Assembly (NCBI GenBank): GCA_022573225.1
Contig: JACZUI010000024.1
Coordinates: 1-38,390 of the forward strand
From: Acidobacteriota bacterium
GTDB taxonomy: Bacteria; Actinomycetota; Acidimicrobiia; Spongiisociales; ZC4RG35
Reading direction: 5' to 3'
DNA length: 38,390 nucleotides
A program made the translations under genes and the position numbers. Numbering within the stretch: the first letter of the stretch is position 1; each line of letters starts with the position of its first letter. Of this stretch, positions 15,941-24,586 are shown piece by piece. Below the pieces are notes generated by a model. The model had not been told where the DNA came from, made no database searches, and worked only from the letters and a program-made list of their open reading frames with translations.

Positions 15941-17184
15941 GGTCCGATGACGTCAAACCCGGTGTACTTCCTCAGGGCCTCGGGAATCTGAACCGATCCA
16001 TCGGGCTGTTGATGGTTCTCCAGGATGGCGAGGATGGTCCGTCCCATGGCGCAGGCAGTCCCATTGAGGGTGTGGACGAGGCGATTGCCGCTGTCCCCCC
16101 TCACTCTCACTTTGAGACGACGGGCCTGGTAGTCGGTCGTGTTGGAACATGAGGTGATCTCTCGATACCTCTGCTCGCCCGGGAACCATGCCTCGATATC
16201 AAACTTCTTGACGGCCGACGCGCCCAGGTCTCCGGCTGCGACGTTCACAACGCGATAGGGAAGCTCGAGCTCGCGCACCAATTGTTCCTCGACTTCGAGC
16301 AGTCGATCGTGCTCCTCGGCCGATTTTTCGGGCGTGACAAAGGCAAACATCTCCACCTTGTCGAACTGGTGAACCCGGAATATGCCCGCGGTGTCCTTGC
16401 CGTAGGTGCCCGACTCGCGGCGGAAGCAGGTGGAGAAACCGGCGTACCGAATCGGAAGCTCGTCGGCATTGAAGATCTCATCGCCATGAAACGCCGCCAT
16501 GGGGACCTCCGCAGTTCCCACGAGGAACAACTCGTCCTTGGGAATCTCGTAGACCTGCTCGCGCGCTTCGGGGAAGAAGCCGGTCCCGACGAGTGCCTCC
16601 TCCCGGACCATCACCGGCGGGATCATCGGGATGAAACCGGCGTGGACCAGATGATCCATGGCCCACCGGACCAGGGAGAGCTCGAGAATCGCTCCTTTGC
16701 CCTTGAGGTAGCCGAACCTCGCACCGGAGACCTTGGATCCCCTCACCGTGTCGATGATGTCGAGAGCCTCGCCAAGTACGGCGTGGGTGGCTCCCTCGGT
16801 CGATGGTTCGCCCAGCCGCTTGATCTCAACGCTGTCCTCGTCGGTGAACCCGTCGGCAGCGTCGTCGGCCACGAGGTTCGGTACGTCCAGAAATGCAAGC
16901 CGGAACTCAGCGGCAAGCGTCTCGGACCTCGATATTGCCTCCTTTACTGCCGCCGCCAGTTCCCCTACCTCGCCGATTGCCTGCTCCTTTTCCTCCGCTG
17001 AAAGCGAAGCGATCCGCCGGCCGGCATCTTTCTGCCGGGAGCGGAGCTGCTCGGAGGTTTTGAGCGCCGCCCTTGCCGAGGACTCGAGTTCAATCAGGGC
17101 ATCGAGGTTGAGGTTGGAACCGCGTCTTGTGAGAGACCGACGAATCAGATCCGGGTCTTGACGAAGGAGTTTGGGATCGATCAT
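15937..17184 (-). CDS. serS: Seryl-tRNA synthetase
   Basis: A 415-residue class II synthetase that charges tRNA-Ser. Residues 30-100 form the antiparallel coiled-coil arm that grips the long variable arm of tRNA-Ser. The catalytic core shows T-A-E-V-P (224-228), motif 2 F-R-R-E-S-G-T-Y-G-K-D-T (254-265) and motif 3 G-R-T-I-L-A-I-L-E-N (381-390). Length is typical of the bacterial type. It lies 17 bases downstream of the CARDB-like gene and overlaps menG by four bases, so the three minus-strand genes form an operon. All four serine tRNAs visible here lie within 4 kb on the same strand. Confidence 0.96.
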   Translation of the reverse strand: MIDPKLLRQDPDLIRRSLTRRGSNLNLDALIELESSARAALKTSEQLRSRQKDAGRRIASLSAEEKEQAIGEVGELAAAVKEAISRSETLAAEFRLAFLDVPNLVADDAADGFTDEDSVEIKRLGEPSTEGATHAVLGEALDIIDTVRGSKVSGARFGYLKGKGAILELSLVRWAMDHLVHAGFIPMIPPVMVREEALVGTGFFPEAREQVYEIPKDELFLVGTAEVPMAAFHGDEIFNADELPIRYAGFSTCFRRESGTYGKDTAGIFRVHQFDKVEMFAFVTPEKSAEEHDRLLEVEEQLVRELELPYRVVNVAAGDLGASAVKKFDIEAWFPGEQRYREITSCSNTTDYQARRLKVRVRGDSGNRLVHTLNGTACAMGRTILAILENHQQPDGSVQIPEALRKYTGFDVIGP

Positions 17185-17201
17185 GAGTCCGGGGATGGTA
17201 C

Positions 17202-18233
17202 CTATCCGGAGGTCTCTCCCTCATTGACGACAAAGACCACAGAGATCTCGTTGTCACCGAGGTTGGTATCCGTATTGGTCACCTCTAGGACTGCTGACAC
17301 CTCGTAGACCAATCCCGTCTCAACGTCCAGGGGCTCGATCTGGATTGCCCGAAGCCGTCCAGGATCTAGAGGCTCGACGTCTGCAGTCAGCACCACGATC
17401 TCAGGCCCGCCAGAAAGAGTCAGTCGCAAGGTCTCAGGGAAACTGATGACGTTTCCCGAGTTCGTGATCACAACGGTGAAAGTGACTTGCTCCGTCGCCG
17501 GGAGAACCGCCTGACCGTCGGGGTCGACCAACCACGACGGATCTGAAACCAGCTGGCTGATGCCCAGGCCGGCTCGAAGGGCAAGACCGCTGGAGGGAGC
17601 CCGTGCCGCCGCGACATAGGTCCTCGACAGGGTCGCCAGGCTGCCTTCTGCGGGCATCATGATGACCTCCGGCATCGGGGCCATCGGCGATGGCACTTCC
17701 TCCCGGTCCAACTCGGCAACCATCTGTCGATAGAGCTCGTCGCCGGCTCGCAGCTCAGCCAAGGCATCGGCGATGTTGTCAGCGACCACGGTGTTACTCG
17801 GATCGTCGGCCGCCACAAGGACACCCGAAGCGAAACCGCTGACCCCACGACTCCAGGACTCCAGGACTTGGGTGTACAGGGCATTGACCGCAACGAGAGA
17901 ATCAGATGGCGGACTAGCCCGGGCAAGGTCCAAGCCAGTCGCCAGATCGACGCGGAGCGAGTCGGTCACTTCAACGAACTCAACACGGTCGACCGAGAAG
18001 AGACGTGCCGAAACGTCGGCCAAGGACTCGGCTCCGATAGCGAGGTCCGAAGCCTGGGCGTGAAGAGAGTCGAGATACTCCAACTCGGCGCGCGTATCTC
18101 GCCCTGCGCCTGCAACGACGAGGGCTAGGACAGCGGCGGCAGTGATGACAACAGGCCAGATGACACGGGCCGCCACTCGCCTTCGAGGCCGAATGGGATC
18201 AAGAATCACGTGGTGGGCCAACGTAGCCGACAC
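17202..18233 (-). CDS. membrane-anchored protein with C-terminal CARDB-like domain
   Basis: A 343-residue protein of unknown function. A short basic cytoplasmic start (R-P-R-R-R-V) precedes one membrane helix at about residues 23-43. Residues 45-200 look mainly helical, with repeated short acidic segments. Residues 225-335 read as a beta-sandwich of the CARDB/Ig-like kind (F-T-V-V-I-T-N-S-G-N-V, then V-T-N-T-D-T-N-L-G-D-N-E). It therefore probably faces the outside. It is the first gene of the serS-menG operon, an unusual partner for housekeeping genes. Confidence 0.72.
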   Translation of the reverse strand: MSATLAHHVILDPIRPRRRVAARVIWPVVITAAAVLALVVAGAGRDTRAELEYLDSLHAQASDLAIGAESLADVSARLFSVDRVEFVEVTDSLRVDLATGLDLARASPPSDSLVAVNALYTQVLESWSRGVSGFASGVLVAADDPSNTVVADNIADALAELRAGDELYRQMVAELDREEVPSPMAPMPEVIMMPAEGSLATLSRTYVAAARAPSSGLALRAGLGISQLVSDPSWLVDPDGQAVLPATEQVTFTVVITNSGNVISFPETLRLTLSGGPEIVVLTADVEPLDPGRLRAIQIEPLDVETGLVYEVSAVLEVTNTDTNLGDNEISVVFVVNEGETSG

Positions 18234-18396
18234 TGGACCCTCTGTGACAGTCAGCCTGGCCTGGGATGGCTCCAGCCAGGTAGTGGGTGCCGACGGTGGC
18301 AGCCAGGATGAGGGCAGAGGGGTGGCAGCGTGAGACCGTTTGTCAGAATCATCGAAATGCGGTCGGCACGGCGAAGCGGGACGGGTCGGTCAATAC

Positions 18397-19164
18397 CTAG
18401 TGCGGCCCCCTGTCGATCTCAACGCTGTGGACGATCGGCGCAATGCTCTGCACCTTCCCTTCACCGGCTGCGAATTGTTCACCCGTCTCTCGAAGACTAT
18501 CGAGGCCGTCGAGGATCAGATCGAGCCCGAATTCAAACTGGACCTGGTCGTCCCACCCGTCCAACGTGGTCTCATCGTCGTGGCTCACCTCCAGGGAAAG
18601 CTCGGTGATGTAGGGGTACTCGTCGGCCATCTGCCGGAGGAAAATCGCTGCCACCTCTGGACCAAGGTCCTCCTTGTCCTCGCCAAACAGATCCTGGGTG
18701 AATCCCAAGGCGCGGCTGCCTATGGCGTGGATCGCGTGATGGGTCATCTCGATCGAGAAACCTGCTTCTCGAAGAAGTCCAAGCGTCGAGTCGAAAAACC
18801 GCAACATCGCGGGACCCGGTTTGGTACCTGACGCCATGAGGCTCGGCGCCCAGGGATGGCGCAGGAGAACTTCGCGGGCCGAAAGCGCCCTCTCACGCAT
18901 TGCCACCTTCCAGTCGGCTTCTCCGGAAAGCACCTCGATCTCGCTTACAACGACATCGATGATGCCGTCCAGGATGTCATCCTTGTTGGCCACGTGGTTG
19001 TACAGCGACATCGCCTCGACCCCAAGCTTCTGGCCAAGCTTGCGCATGCTGAGTGACTCGATACCGGACTCATCCGCAAGGTCGACGGCGGCGCGCAACA
19101 CCCGGTCCTTGGTCAAGGGGACCCGGGGCTCTGTGCTCGAGTCGGTTGGTGTCGTCATCTCCAT
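18397..19164 (-). CDS. TetR/AcrR-family regulator with TetR_C-type domain
   Basis: About 255 residues from the ATG at 19164, which follows GGGAGGCAAAGGTGG. The DNA-binding domain is clear: residues 17-62 read L-T-K-D-R-V-L-R-A-A-V-D-L-A-D-E-S-G-I and later L-S-M-R-K-L-G-Q-K-L-G-V-E-A-M-S-L-Y-N-H-V, the TetR recognition helix. The C-terminal part is a ligand-binding helical domain resembling that of tetracycline-type repressors. It is divergent from the multicopper oxidase gene, and a TTACA-N5-TGTAA repeat lies in the shared 300-bp region. The inducer is unknown. Confidence 0.87.
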   Translation of the reverse strand: MEMTTPTDSSTEPRVPLTKDRVLRAAVDLADESGIESLSMRKLGQKLGVEAMSLYNHVANKDDILDGIIDVVVSEIEVLSGEADWKVAMRERALSAREVLLRHPWAPSLMASGTKPGPAMLRFFDSTLGLLREAGFSIEMTHHAIHAIGSRALGFTQDLFGEDKEDLGPEVAAIFLRQMADEYPYITELSLEVSHDDETTLDGWDDQVQFEFGLDLILDGLDSLRETGEQFAAGEGKVQSIAPIVHSVEIDRGPH

Positions 19165-19267
19165 CCACCTTTGCCTCCCGCCCTGAGGTACAGGGTGAGT
19201 TTGGTCCCAGAATCCTTTCACTCTTCTTGACAACCTTCGCGGCGCACTTCTAACTTACACCCTACAC

Positions 19268-19282
19268 TTACAGCGTATGTAA
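19268..19282. promoter_or_regulatory. candidate TetR operator
   Basis: TTACA-GCGTA-TGTAA is a perfect short inverted repeat in the divergent region between the TetR and multicopper oxidase genes. A possible sigma-70-like promoter towards the oxidase (TTGACA 19227-19232, then TAACTT 19251-19256, spacing 18) lies just upstream. The location and half-site style suit a TetR dimer; this is inferred. Confidence 0.4.
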
Positions 19283-19465
19283 TATTGCGTACCGCCCGAA
19301 AGGAAAAAGAAGATTGTCACATTCTCCATACCGATTGGGCGGGTTGGCCGCTCATCGGTCGATCGGATACCGAACTTCGGATTCCGGTCGGCACGCTCCC
19401 GAAGCTAACTCGAGGGTGTCGCCCTCGTGGCGATCCATCGGGAGGACTGAAACTACGGGAAAACC

Positions 19466-20962
19466 ATGACAAAACGATTCCACATGTCACGTCGAACTTT
19501 CTTGAAGGTCGCCGCTGGTGGCGCTGTCGTGGTGCTGGGTGGGGGTTACCTGTTTCGCGACCAGTTCCTCAACGATGGAAATCCTTCTTCAACAGCGACA
19601 GACGTGATCCGTGGTCAACGTCTACCCATCCCAGACCTATTGACGGGGACAGAAATCGATGGCAAACAGGTCTACGACTTGACCATGCAACAAGGCTCGA
19701 TGGTCTATGTGCCTGGGAAGCAAACCGCGACCTTCGCCTACAACGGCAACATTCTTGGTCCCACCCTGCTCATGCACAAAGGCGACGAGGTTGTCATCAA
19801 TGTGACCAATCAACTGGGTGAACCGACGACCACCCACTGGCACGGCATCCATCTGCCGGCGATCATGGATGGCGGTCCCCATCAAATAATCGATGATGGC
19901 AGCACCTGGCAGGCCCAATACACCATCATGAATGAAGAGGCCACCTTTTGGTATCACCCCCATTTAGAGGGTATGACGGCCGAGCATGTCTACGCCGGCC
20001 TGGCTGGATTGTTGATCGTCAAAGACCCCCAGAGCGAGTTGGCTCTACCCGATCAATACGGGTCGGATGACATCCCCTTGATCGTCCAGGACAAGATCAT
20101 TGATGCTGATGGTTCCTTCAATTATCCCGGAACCAATTTTGGTGTAAAAGGAGATCAGTTTCTGGTCAACGGGGCTGTAACTCCGGTGTTCGACGCCCCG
20201 GCGCAGTTGGTCCGGTTTCGGCTACTCAACGGCTCCAACGCCCGTTTCTACAATTTTGGTTTCAGCGATGACCGTCAATTCCATCAGATCGGCACAGATG
20301 GCGGGCTGTTGGAAAGGCCGGTACCTATGACCAGATTGAGGTTATCCAATGGCGAGAGAGCGGAAATCCTGGTCGACTTCAGCGGTCAACAAGGTAGCCA
20401 GGTACGGCTGATGAGCTTCTCGTCCGAGCTGGATGGCATCAACCCGGTCTACAACTCCAACGCTCTGGATAACTCCACCTTTGACCTCATGACCATTGAT
20501 GTTGTTTCGGCCACTGCCAACCCGACTACTGATCTACCGGCCTCCCTCGCCACTATCAGCCGCATTGAAGAAGACCAGGTCAGCAGGACCCGTTCCTTCG
20601 AGCTGGAAATGGGTTTTTCTGGCCCCATGACGATCAATGGCGTGAGTATGGATATGGATCGGATCGATCAGACCGTCAAAGTTGACGATACTGAGATTTG
20701 GGAAGTCGTTAACAGTTCGGACATGCCTCATCCGTTTCACGTTCATGACATCCAGTTCTTGGTTCTGACCCGAGATGGGTCGCCACCAGCAGATAATGAA
20801 GCAGGCTGGAAAGACACCGTCCTGGTCATGCCGCGCGAAACAGTCAGAATCATCACCCGTTTCAGTGACTACACCGACCCGGACCACCCATACATGTTCC
20901 ACTGCCACATTCTGGAACATGAAGACGCCGGCATGATGGGGCAATTTGTGGTTGTCGCGTAA
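19466..20962 (+). CDS. Tat-exported multicopper oxidase (CotA/laccase-like)
   Basis: A 498-residue three-cupredoxin oxidase. A twin-arginine signal, S-R-R-T-F-L-K, is followed by a hydrophobic run at about residues 17-28. The copper sites are complete: T-H124-W-H126-G, Y-H164-P-H166, H422-P-F-H425-V-H427 and H479-C480-H481 with H485 and axial M490. It should oxidise a metal or organic donor while reducing O2 to water outside the membrane. Base composition is noticeably lower in GC than its neighbours; two 60-base rows inside it count 30 and 24 G+C. Recent transfer is therefore likely, perhaps together with the divergent TetR gene. Confidence 0.92.
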   Translation: MTKRFHMSRRTFLKVAAGGAVVVLGGGYLFRDQFLNDGNPSSTATDVIRGQRLPIPDLLTGTEIDGKQVYDLTMQQGSMVYVPGKQTATFAYNGNILGPTLLMHKGDEVVINVTNQLGEPTTTHWHGIHLPAIMDGGPHQIIDDGSTWQAQYTIMNEEATFWYHPHLEGMTAEHVYAGLAGLLIVKDPQSELALPDQYGSDDIPLIVQDKIIDADGSFNYPGTNFGVKGDQFLVNGAVTPVFDAPAQLVRFRLLNGSNARFYNFGFSDDRQFHQIGTDGGLLERPVPMTRLRLSNGERAEILVDFSGQQGSQVRLMSFSSELDGINPVYNSNALDNSTFDLMTIDVVSATANPTTDLPASLATISRIEEDQVSRTRSFELEMGFSGPMTINGVSMDMDRIDQTVKVDDTEIWEVVNSSDMPHPFHVHDIQFLVLTRDGSPPADNEAGWKDTVLVMPRETVRIITRFSDYTDPDHPYMFHCHILEHEDAGMMGQFVVVA

Positions 20963-21020
20963 GGAATGCCAGAGTTTTCTAGGAGTGGTCGAGCGCTCCA
21001 ATCCGGGCGAGAAGGAAATT

Positions 21021-21045
21021 GGCGAGGGTGGACCTTACTGAACCC
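21021..21045. repeat. partial copy of the tRNA-Leu 3' end
   Basis: GGCGAGGGTGGAC (21021-21033) matches 12 of 13 bases of the tRNA-Leu 3' part at 21133-21145. The next bases (CTTACTGAACCC) resemble its TTGAACCC with a four-base insertion. It may be a decayed attachment-site duplication, or chance. Confidence 0.3.
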
Positions 21046-21127
21046 ATTTCCCTGGATAGCCAAACCCTGCCTTTCAGCCGGCTTGGAAGCCTTCTCCCCA
21101 CAGACACGGGTACCGAACCGTGAAGCG

Positions 21128-21214
<87 letters not shown>

Positions 21215-21290
21215 TTGGAAGCGGAGATCGTACCGCTGACCGGCATGATCCGGTAGTCGGCTTTCCCTGTCAGCAGGTCGTCGTAACCTC

Positions 21291-21944
21291 ATGGGTGTGA
21301 ACATCGCCAGGGGTTTGGAACGACGACTGGAGCGTCTGTTTGAAGGGTCGGCGAAACGGGTCTTCAGCGGTCAGGTCCACCCATCGGAATTGGCGGAGCG
21401 CATCGCAAGGGAAGCCGATCTCGCCCGTTACGAGCATCTATCGGGACCGGCGACGGCCAACCAATACCTGGTGACCCTCAATCCCAGAGATGTCGAAAGG
21501 GATACCGAGTCTCTGATCCACGATCTGGAAAGAGAGTTGTCGGAGCACGCGGCGGAGGCCGGACTTCGGCTAGAGGGACCACCCTTGGTCACGCTGGAGA
21601 CATCCGAACGCGTCTCGCCAGGCCAGGTCACCTGTACCCATCGAATCGTCGCCGGCCCCCAACCCGCCTGGGCGCGTCTCGTGGGAGCCGACACCCAGGA
21701 GATCGGACCCAACCGGGTCGTGGTGGGGCGATCGAGTGAGGCGGACATAGTGCTCGCCTCGGACGAGGTGAGCCGGCGCCATGCGTTGGTCTGGCGGTCC
21801 GGGGGAAGCGCCTGGATCAAGGATCTGAACTCGGCAAACGGCACATCGATGGACCTATCTCCAGTCGGTAACGACCCGATCCGGCTAGAACATGGTTCGA
21901 TGCTGATCTTTGGGTCCAGTTCCTACCGATTCCTGGAGGGATGA
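21291..21944 (+). CDS. fhaA: FHA-domain protein FhaA (DUF3662-FHA)
   Basis: A 217-residue protein with the FhaA layout. An N-terminal DUF3662 domain (about 1-115) starts G-L-E-R-R-L-E-R-L-F-E-G and includes F-S-G-Q-V-H-P-S-E-L-A. A C-terminal FHA domain (about 140-215) shows G-R147-S-S-E-A-D-I, S-R-R-H-A (161-165) and S-A-N-G-T (181-185), the phosphothreonine-binding set. It lacks the long central linker of mycobacterial FhaA. It should bind phosphorylated partners of the nearby PASTA kinase at the cell-wall synthesis site. fhaB follows three bases after its stop. Confidence 0.92.
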   Translation: MGVNIARGLERRLERLFEGSAKRVFSGQVHPSELAERIAREADLARYEHLSGPATANQYLVTLNPRDVERDTESLIHDLERELSEHAAEAGLRLEGPPLVTLETSERVSPGQVTCTHRIVAGPQPAWARLVGADTQEIGPNRVVVGRSSEADIVLASDEVSRRHALVWRSGGSAWIKDLNSANGTSMDLSPVGNDPIRLEHGSMLIFGSSSYRFLEG

Positions 21945-21947
21945 TCC

Positions 21948-22358
21948 TTGCCAGACGTAATCCTCGCCCTACTGCGAATCATCTTCCTCGGGCTCGTGTA
22001 TTTGTTTGTATGGCAGGTAGCCCGCGCCATCGGATCCCATCTGGGCATTTCGGTGCGCAAGAAGCGGAAGGACGGAACCCGGATAGTGATGGTCAAATCC
22101 GAGTCCCAGCACGGAACCGAAATCGAGGTTCGAGATGTGACAGTCCTGGGACGGTCCTCCGAGGCCGACGTGCTTCTCGACGACCCCTACGCTTCCGAAT
22201 TCCACATGAGGCTTGTCGCCCAGGAGAACGGCATGGTCCTCCACGATCTGGGGAGCACAAACGGGACCTACGTGAACGGCCGCCGCGTCACGGCGCCCAC
22301 CAACCTGCACCGTGGTGACAACATCCAGGTCGGAAAGACCGTGATGGAGGTCCGGTGA
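21948..22358 (+). CDS. fhaB: FHA-domain protein FhaB/FipA
   Basis: 136 residues from a TTG start preceded by GGAGGG, which overlaps the end of fhaA. A single membrane helix (residues 4-27) is followed by a basic stretch (R-K-K-R-K-D) and an FHA domain: L-G-R69-S-S-E-A-D, S-E-F-H (83-86), G-S-T-N-G-T-Y-V-N-G-R. In mycobacteria the homologue is phosphorylated by the PASTA kinases and helps to organise FtsZ/FtsQ complexes. The order FhaA, FhaB, PstP, FtsW, PbpA, PknB is the conserved actinobacterial one. Confidence 0.92.
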   Translation: MPDVILALLRIIFLGLVYLFVWQVARAIGSHLGISVRKKRKDGTRIVMVKSESQHGTEIEVRDVTVLGRSSEADVLLDDPYASEFHMRLVAQENGMVLHDLGSTNGTYVNGRRVTAPTNLHRGDNIQVGKTVMEVR

Positions 22359-22578
22359 AGGACGCTGCCCTGACTCACTGATCGAACCACGTCAATCTCA
22401 GACGCACCGCCGGGCGAGGCTGGGTTTGAGGGTGCCCATCAGATCAGTATTCAGGAGGTCGTACTATCTGGCCGATGCCACAGGCATGTCCACCGGGAGC
22501 GGAACCATTGGATTGTTTTCTTCCCACCGCCGGGCCTAAACGGGCCATCTTGGCCAAACCGCGCGTCAGGGCAACACA

Positions 22579-23286
22579 TTGAAATACATCTGGGCCGCAG
22601 CCACCCACAAGGGAAAGGTCCGCGACAACAACGAGGATTCGCTGTACCCGGAGACCTCCGGTGAGTCCGAAGGACCTGCCGTGCTGATGGTGGCCGATGG
22701 GATGGGGGGCCACGTCGCCGGCGAGGTGGCATCGCGTCTTGCAGTCAACGCCGCGGCCTCATCCAACCTCTCTCCCGGGGATCGCGTTGCAGCGGCAAAC
22801 CGAGCCATCCGGGAAGAGGTGGCTCGCCAGACCGAGCTCGATGGGATGGGAACAACCCTCACGCTCGTGGAGCTCAAACCCAACTCCACGGCCGAATTTG
22901 GCCATGTCGGCGATACCCGCGCCTATATCTACAAGGACGGCGAGTTGGTCCAGCTGACAGACGATCACACTGTGGCGGCTGAGTATGTTGCGATGGGAAA
23001 GATCACTCCCGAAGAGGCGATCAACCACCCTCAGTCGCACATGCTGACGCGCTGCCTCGGTCTGACCCGCTTTGTCAATGTTGACGAGATAGCACTGGAC
23101 CTGGAGCCGGGGGATCGGCTTCTCCTCTGCTCGGATGGGTTGAACTCGATGATCGGCGACGACATCATCGCCAAGGCCCTTGCCATCGAGTCGGCTGACG
23201 AAGCAGCATGGAGACTGATCGACGAGGCAAACGAGGCCGGTGGCATCGACAACATCACAGTCATTGTCATCGACGTCCAGCCCTGA
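22579..23286 (+). CDS. pstP: PP2C-family Ser/Thr protein phosphatase PstP
   Basis: 235 residues from a TTG start. The metal-binding motifs of PP2C are intact: D16-N-N-E-D20, V-A-D40-G-M-G-G-H, V-G-D-T-R-A-Y, C-S-D-G-L-N and G-G-I-D-N-I-T-V. It should reverse phosphorylation by the PASTA kinase. It ends right after the catalytic domain, without the membrane helix and extracellular domain of mycobacterial PstP, so it is probably cytosolic. A 220-bp gap before it suggests it may have its own promoter. ftsW starts five bases after its stop. Confidence 0.93.
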   Translation: MKYIWAAATHKGKVRDNNEDSLYPETSGESEGPAVLMVADGMGGHVAGEVASRLAVNAAASSNLSPGDRVAAANRAIREEVARQTELDGMGTTLTLVELKPNSTAEFGHVGDTRAYIYKDGELVQLTDDHTVAAEYVAMGKITPEEAINHPQSHMLTRCLGLTRFVNVDEIALDLEPGDRLLLCSDGLNSMIGDDIIAKALAIESADEAAWRLIDEANEAGGIDNITVIVIDVQP

Positions 23287-23290
23287 TCAG

Positions 23291-24586
23291 ATGACACGCA
23301 GCGCTTCTGGGGCGACCATCCTGGCGGCATCGGTCCTGGCCGCCTTCGGCGTGACCCTGGTGAACTTCGCCAAGGGCGGGAACGTCGATGCCCAAACTGC
23401 GCTCACGTTCCTCGTGTTTGCCATTGCCTTCGGCAGTGTCCAGTTGGCGGTTCAGACCTGGGCGCCGCGGGCGACACCCCTGCTGATCGGGCCGATAGCT
23501 GCTCTCACTGCGATCGGATTCATCGAGGTATATCGCCTGGACCCGGTACTAGGGAGCCTCCAGAGATGGTGGCTTCTCATCGCGGCCGGATTCGCGGTGC
23601 TCACACTGATGTTGCTGGCGAAGAGCTCCACCGAGATCTTCAGGCGCTACCGCAACATCACCCTGTTGGTCTCGATGGTGCTGCTCCTCATGCCAACTCT
23701 GCCGACCGGGTGGGCCTTCCCGCTTCGGGGCCTCGAGTTGAACGGTTCGAGGATTTGGATCGTGCTCGACGTCGGCTTCACCAGTCTTCAGTTCCAACCT
23801 GCCGAGATAGCCAAGCTCGGCCTGGTGATCTACATGGCTGCCTACCTGGCCGACCATCAACGGGCGTTGCGGGAGGCTCACCGGCAGATCGGCCCCTTTC
23901 GTTTCCCAGAACCAAGGCAGCTGGTCCCGCTTCTCGTCACATGGGGTTTGAGCATCGTCATCCTGATCTCACAGCGTGATCTCGGAGCGTCGATCCTGCT
24001 CTTTGCGGGGTTCGTGCTCCTGCTTTATGCGGCCACCGGCACTACCGGATACCTGGCGCTGGGAGGTCTCCTCACTGCGGTGGCCGCAGTGGCGTCCTAC
24101 CTGGCATTTGACCACGTCCAGCGGAGGGTGACCGCATGGCTGGCTCCGTTTGAGAACTACCAGGATGAGGGCTATCAGATTGCGCAGGGGATCTTTGCAC
24201 TGGGGACTGGAAGCCTCACCGGCTCGGGCCCCGGGCTGGGACGACCGGATCTGATCCCCAATGCAGCCACCGACTTCATCTTCGCCGCAGTAGGCGAGGA
24301 GCTGGGCTTCGCCGGAACGGTGTCGGTACTGGCTCTCTACACGCTGGTGATCGCGGTGGGGCTCGGAATTTCCTTTCGCAGCCGTGACACCTTCCGCAAA
24401 CTGCTGGCGGCCGGCCTGACCTTCGTGTTCGCGGTGCAGACCTTCCTGATAATCGGGGGAATCTTGAGAATTGTCCCGCTGACGGGAATCCCTTTGCCGT
24501 TCATGTCCTATGGCGGATCGGCCCTCGTTGGGAACATGATGCTCATCGCGATCCTGCTCCGAATCAGCCATGAGGAGTCGGCATGA
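23291..24586 (+). CDS. ftsW: SEDS-family peptidoglycan polymerase FtsW/RodA
   Basis: 431 residues from the ATG at 23291; an upstream in-frame start would lie inside pstP. About ten to twelve membrane helices carry SEDS hallmarks: R-I-W-I-V-L-D-V-G-F-T-S-L-Q-F-Q-P-A-E-I-A-K-L (the common G-x-x-x-x-Q-P-S-E region), a Q-R-D-L-G-A-S-I-L-L-F motif carrying the catalytic Asp, A-A-V-G-E-E-L-G-F-A-G and P-F-M-S-Y-G-G-S. It polymerises glycan strands together with its class B PBP partner, pbpA, whose ATG overlaps its stop (ATGA). Confidence 0.93.
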   Translation: MTRSASGATILAASVLAAFGVTLVNFAKGGNVDAQTALTFLVFAIAFGSVQLAVQTWAPRATPLLIGPIAALTAIGFIEVYRLDPVLGSLQRWWLLIAAGFAVLTLMLLAKSSTEIFRRYRNITLLVSMVLLLMPTLPTGWAFPLRGLELNGSRIWIVLDVGFTSLQFQPAEIAKLGLVIYMAAYLADHQRALREAHRQIGPFRFPEPRQLVPLLVTWGLSIVILISQRDLGASILLFAGFVLLLYAATGTTGYLALGGLLTAVAAVASYLAFDHVQRRVTAWLAPFENYQDEGYQIAQGIFALGTGSLTGSGPGLGRPDLIPNAATDFIFAAVGEELGFAGTVSVLALYTLVIAVGLGISFRSRDTFRKLLAAGLTFVFAVQTFLIIGGILRIVPLTGIPLPFMSYGGSALVGNMMLIAILLRISHEESA

